Source: Dermacentor variabilis (Eukaryota > Arthropoda > Arachnida > Ixodida > Ixodidae). From it: a DNA stretch of 64,000 bases. The position numbers were made by a program, and so were the translations under genes. The stretch's first letter is position 1, and the number at the start of each line of letters is the position of its first letter. Positions 60,180 through 64,000 of this stretch are shown in pieces. The DNA lies in the NCBI RefSeq assembly GCF_050947875.1, contig NC_134569.1, positions 186,860,067 through 186,924,066 of the forward strand, given 5' to 3'. The notes below the pieces were generated by a model. That model saw only the letters and a list, made by a program, of their open reading frames with translations. It was not told the DNA's origin and made no database searches.

Positions 60180-60740
60180 AACAGGCTAAGGAAACACGCG
60201 TGCCTTAACGTGCGCAGTCTCGCCTGGACTCGATGACCGCGAGCAGCATCGACTAGAACTTCAGGGTCTTGTCGGCGTCGGGGTCAGCCTTGTGTCAGTT
60301 TCGCGTTCCTGTTCAGCGGCATGCTCAAGGTGGGCACGACGCGTGTGCCCGTTTCGCGCTGTTGAACGGCAGGGTTTTATCGGCGTTGTCGCTTAGCATC
60401 TTCCTCCTGATTCCGCAGCACCGGGCCTGGGCGACCCTGGCTCTGAGATACAGCGTGCGCCGTACACAGAGCGGCACATTGTTCCTACGACTGGACCACG
60501 TAGTGGTCTTGACGTGTGTTCGGGCCCCGCCTTGGTTCAGTGCGATTAGAGTTTCACCGGAGCACTTCTCGGCGGGCGTTATCACAATTAACACGCAGAG
60601 GCATGTTTTTGCCGTTCGAGGGACGCGGTGCTCCGCTGCAGAAAGCCCGCACCAACAGGTACGACGACGTCTACTAGGTGTGGGGAAACAATGACACAAT
60701 GTGGCAGGGTCTGAAAAAGTGTTCGTTCCAGCAAGCAAGG
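60180..60740. other. CpG-rich unassigned block with overlapping open frames
   Basis: Long frames on both strands (60269-60694 plus; 60325-60738 minus) overlap head to head, as often happens by chance in GC-rich DNA. No domain. Probably an old repeat. Confidence 0.3.
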
Positions 60741-61054
60741 CTGTCAGACCTGGGGCCTTAGAACACAGCTATTTACATGCAACAGTCTGTGCGAGTGAAA
60801 AACGAACATGGCAGACGCATTTCGCCACTGGGCGTTCCAATTCTCACGCCGTAGGAAAGCGTACACACAATGTGAGTGATGTTATGCGAAAAAGTATTTA
60901 AATAACGGAATTAGCATTTTGTGCGTAATTATCGACGATGGCTACCGATCGCATGGAGTGCTCATACAATTGATAATGCAATAAAAATGCCCCAGTGCCT
61001 TAACGCGGTAGCTTACTGGAGGGCAATGCAGGATGTTCTATTCCGGCTGTTCGG

Positions 61055-61158
61055 GCATTACTCGCCCGTGTTCTAATGGTTAGAAAATCTAGTTGCTATG
61101 CTAGCGGTCCTGTGTTTAAATCCGGACGTCGGACAAAGTTATTTAAATTTATTATACA
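61055..61158 (+). mobile_element. tRNA-derived SINE-like repeat, copy 4
   Basis: CTCGCCCGTGTTCTAATGGT (A-box-like), GTTTAAATCCGGACG (B-box-like), GTCGGACAAAGTTATTTAAA, ending at the start of the putative Gypsy LTR. Confidence 0.5.
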
Positions 61159-62086
61159 TATTGTTACGTAAGAAGACGCAGATGAAAAGCTATATACAAG
61201 TATATTTACAACGTAATACGCCGCACTTGGACAAGAGGCAACAGCCCGCGCTAGCCTCCAATCGTCGTCGTCGTCTTCTTACTGCTGGCCTCTTCGTCAT
61301 TGGAAATACTATTAAGAGGAAGCTTTAGCTCAAGTGCTCCTATCTAAATACATGTAAAAGGATAATTCGTTTTTCTCGGCAACCACTGCACCAAATTTGA
61401 CGAGGTTTGTTGCATTTAAAAGACAAACTTAAAATCTAGTGACTGTTGGTTTCGAATTTTTGAGTTAGATCGTCAATTTTTTATAAAAAATTGGCAAAAA
61501 CCGAAAATTTTCAAAAAACGAAACTATCAAGTTTACAACTCTGTAACTTAACCACTAAAAATGATAATACAATTCTGTGAATTGTATCTAATAGTACATC
61601 TAAAGCGGACAAAATTGGTATGTTACACATGAATATAAAAAAAAATTTAATCATAGAGAAATACAACTTTTGCAAAACCGTTGTAACCAACGTAACAAAT
61701 TCGCGTAAGATGTAAAATGACATATTGAATTTGTCCGCTTTGAATGATCTAATGGATGCCGTTTACAGAACCGCGATATCGGTTCTTGATGCAGAGCTAT
61801 GAATTTATAAACTTCGTGCTTCTATTTTTTTCAAACGGTCAAATATTTGAAAATCGTTTTAAGAAAATTCAAGCCCTAAATCGAAATTCCGCTTTCAACA
61901 GTCACTATAATTTAACTTTCTCTTTCAAATGCGACAAATTTCATCAAAATCGGTCCAGGGGTTATCTCATAAAAACGTTTTTGCGTTTTACATGTATTTG
62001 AATAGGCCGCGTCGGAGTTGGGCCCGAGCTAAAGCTTCCTCTTAAGTAGCACTATCCCCGGCGGCAAAAGCGCCGTCCCGGAGTGA
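61159..62086 (-). repeat. Putative 3' LTR and 3' non-coding region of Gypsy element 2
   Basis: TGTTACGTAAGAAGACGCAG at 61159 has the palindromic TGTTACGTA start seen in tick Gypsy LTRs as I recall. The block continues to the integrase stop at 62087, interrupted by the MITE. Without the MITE the segment is about 200 bp. The internal LTR boundary and polypurine tract could not be placed. Confidence 0.5.
61316..62041. mobile_element. 726-bp MITE with perfect inverted ends and TTAA target site
   Basis: GAGGAAGCTTTAGCTC at the left and its exact inverse GAGCTAAAGCTTCCTC at the right, flanked by TTAA at 61312-61315 and 62042-62045, the duplication typical of piggyBac-type elements. The AT-rich interior contains no intact ORF. 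Older relatives lie at 23932-24310 and 46880-47450. Confidence 0.9.
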
Positions 62087-63999
62087 CTAAAGGTCGGACT
62101 CGAAAGCAGTGTAGTAGGCCTTGAGCCTACTGACGTGCACGACATCACTAGATGCCAGAGTAGATGACGAGGTTGAGCTCACAGGAGCAATTTCGTAAGT
62201 CACAGGCGTCACCTGGCGCAGCACGCGGTGGGGCCCTGTGTATCGCGAAAGGAGCTTTCCTGAAAGTCCGACGTGACGAGAGGGCGACTTGAGGAGCACG
62301 AGCGCATCAGGCGAAAACTGTACGTCACGGTGGCGGGCGTTGTACTGACGCTGCTGAGAGGTTTGCGAGTCCGTCAGTCGAGCACGGGCAAGCTGGCGTG
62401 CATGGTCGGCGAGGGCGATGGTGTCGCGCGCATATTCGCTTGTTGAGGTCGCAGCAGGAGGAAGTGCCGTGTCAAGGGGCAAGGTCGGTTCGCGACCGTA
62501 GAGTCGATAAAATGGAGAAAATCCGGCGGTGTCGTGCCGGGAAGAATTATAAGCAAATGTGACGTAAGGAAGTTCAATGTCCCAGTCGTGGTGGTCCTTG
62601 GAAACGTACTTGGACTGAATATCGGTAAGAGTACGGTTTAACCGCTCTGTTAGGCCATTGGTTGCAGGATGGTATGAGGTAGTCAGCTTGTGTTGAGTGG
62701 AGCGGGAACGCACAATGTCGGCGATAACTTTCGAGAGGAAGTTACGACCACGGTCAGTAAGCAGCTGTCACGGGGCTCCATGAAGTAAGATAATGTCACG
62801 CAAGAGAAAGTCCGCGACGCCAGTGGCGCAACTTGTAGGGAGAGCCCGCGTGATAGCGTATCGGGTGGGGTAATCAGTTGCGACGGCTACCCATTTGTTC
62901 CCAGAGTATGACGTGGGAAAGGGACCGAGGAGGTCAAATGCAACACGAAAGAACGGTTCCACAGGGACGGTGATTGGCTGGAGATGACCGGTAGGTAGCA
63001 CCTGAGGTGTTTTTCGACGCTGGCAGGGTTCAGAGGCAGCAACATAGCGTCGGACGGAGCGAGCGAGACCAGACCAATAGGAACGGCGGCGGACGGGGTC
63101 GTACGCGCGGGTTACCCCAAGATGACCTGCAGTGGGTGCGTCATACATCTCAAAGAGCACAGCCTGTCGTAGATGTTTTGGCACGGCAAGAAGAAGATCA
63201 GATCTGTCAGGGAGGAAGTTCCTTCGGTATACAGAATGCCGCCCTGAAGGACATATCGGCGAACGGATGCATCGGTAGGTGTAGAGCGCAGACCATCGAT
63301 GAGTACTCGCAGCGATAGGTCTCGGTACTGCTCATCGGCGATGTTAGCGAAGGCAGACACAGAAAATGACGTTGGGGGTACTACTATAGGCGTCGTCGGG
63401 ATCGTCTACCGGGTAGCGAGACAGGCAGTCAGCGTCCTTGTGTAGTCGGCCAGATTTGTAGGTGACAGTATACGAATATTCTTGGAGGCGTAAGGCCCAG
63501 TGACCAAGTCTTCCTGCAGGATCTTTCAGCGAGCATAACCAGCAAAGGGTGTGATGGTCTGTGACAACGGAAAAGGGTCGGCCATATAAGTATGAGCGGA
63601 ACTTCGCAACCGCCCAAACTAGGGCCAGACACTCACGCTCAGTGATGGAATAGTAGCGCTCCGCGGGTGAGAGGAGCCTGCTGGCGTGGGCGATAACACG
63701 GTCGTGGCCGCGCTGGCGTTGTGCCAGTACTGCGCCAATTCCGTGACCGCTTGCATCAGTACGGACTTCGGTAGGTGCAGCAGGATCGAAATGGGCCAGA
63801 ACGGGAGGCGTTGTGAGAAGGTCGATTAGATGCGAGAATGCAGAGGCCTCGTTATCGCCCCACTGGAAAGGGGCGTCTTCTTTCAGAAGCTCGGTTAGTG
63901 GTCGTGCTATGAACGCGAAATTTTTCACGAAACGGTGGAAGTACGAAAAAGGGCCGGTGAAGCTGCGCACATCCTTTACACACTTCGGAACAGGGAAGT
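62087..63999 (-). pseudogene. Ty3/Gypsy element 2: RNase H and integrase, lightly damaged
   Basis: Minus strand from the window edge: end of RT and the RNase H domain (63970-63344; RTDASGHGIGAVLAQRQR, DHHTLCWLCSLKDPAGRLGH), a frameshift near 63355, a second near 63225, then the integrase zinc region (HLGVTRAYDPVRRRSYWSGL), the core with FDLLGPF, a TGA stop at 62768-62770, and TDRGRNF and NGLTERLNRTL, ending at TAG 62087. The stop sits where CGA to TGA would explain it. Three lesions in 1.9 kb suggest a fairly young copy. The 5' part lies beyond the window. Confidence 0.88.
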
Positions 64000-64000
64000 G

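Noticed and set aside
60269..60738. Overlapping 137- to 141-codon frames on opposite strands
   Set aside because: Neither has a domain; mutual overlap in GC-rich DNA is expected by chance.
1..64000. Prokaryotic features (operons, CRISPR arrays, integrons)
   Set aside because: Spliced genes, SINEs, LINEs and LTR elements show this is an animal nuclear genome; no spacer-repeat array is present.

Overview
The window looks like nuclear DNA of a hard tick (Ixodidae, probably a metastriate genus). The grounds are tRNA-derived SINEs of the type I recall as Ruka, several interspersed repeats I recall from tick genomes, very long introns packed with transposons, and a leucine-rich-repeat (LRR) protein of a kind common in ticks. 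All comparisons were made by eye, so repeat boundaries away from target-site duplications (TSDs) are good to about 10-30 bases.

Host genes. I can support two. On the minus strand, an LRR protein gene (coding 10269-8393 joined to 7046-6752, 723 aa) has phase-compatible GT/AG junctions and a probable non-coding first exon ending at 11340. On the plus strand, a small gene hidden among transposons has seven exons (17907-17915, 21073-21135, 22768-22870, 29650-29744, 46153-46254, 49184-49246, 59330-59404). The exons join in frame to a 169-residue protein with four predicted membrane spans, a TATA box upstream and 41 kb of introns. The two genes are divergent, about 6.4 kb apart.

Layout. 1-6750: a truncated LINE, a SINE, tRNA-derived composite repeats and unassigned DNA. 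6752-11340: the LRR gene. 10529-17760: repeats, a TA microsatellite, a 147-bp minisatellite, a full-length SINE with TSD and a decayed Ty3/Gypsy gag on the minus strand. 17765-59404: the four-span membrane protein gene. Its introns hold MITEs, a Penelope-like fragment, a Gypsy element (30434-42471) with both LTRs, split by an intact 6.4-kb LINE (31571-37963), two decayed LINEs, a satellite-like array of TAATGACTA motifs, and a large foldback structure (about 52545-57490). 59405-64000: SINE-like tRNA repeats, then a second Gypsy element on the minus strand with a TTAA-flanked MITE in or beside its LTR.

History. Nesting gives a relative order. The Gypsy element in intron 4 decayed. A LINE then entered its gag with a 12-bp TSD and has kept both ORFs and every catalytic residue I checked. 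SINEs and MITEs landed inside other repeats. The two least described objects are the hidden seven-exon gene and the foldback structure with about 1.75-kb inverted arms.
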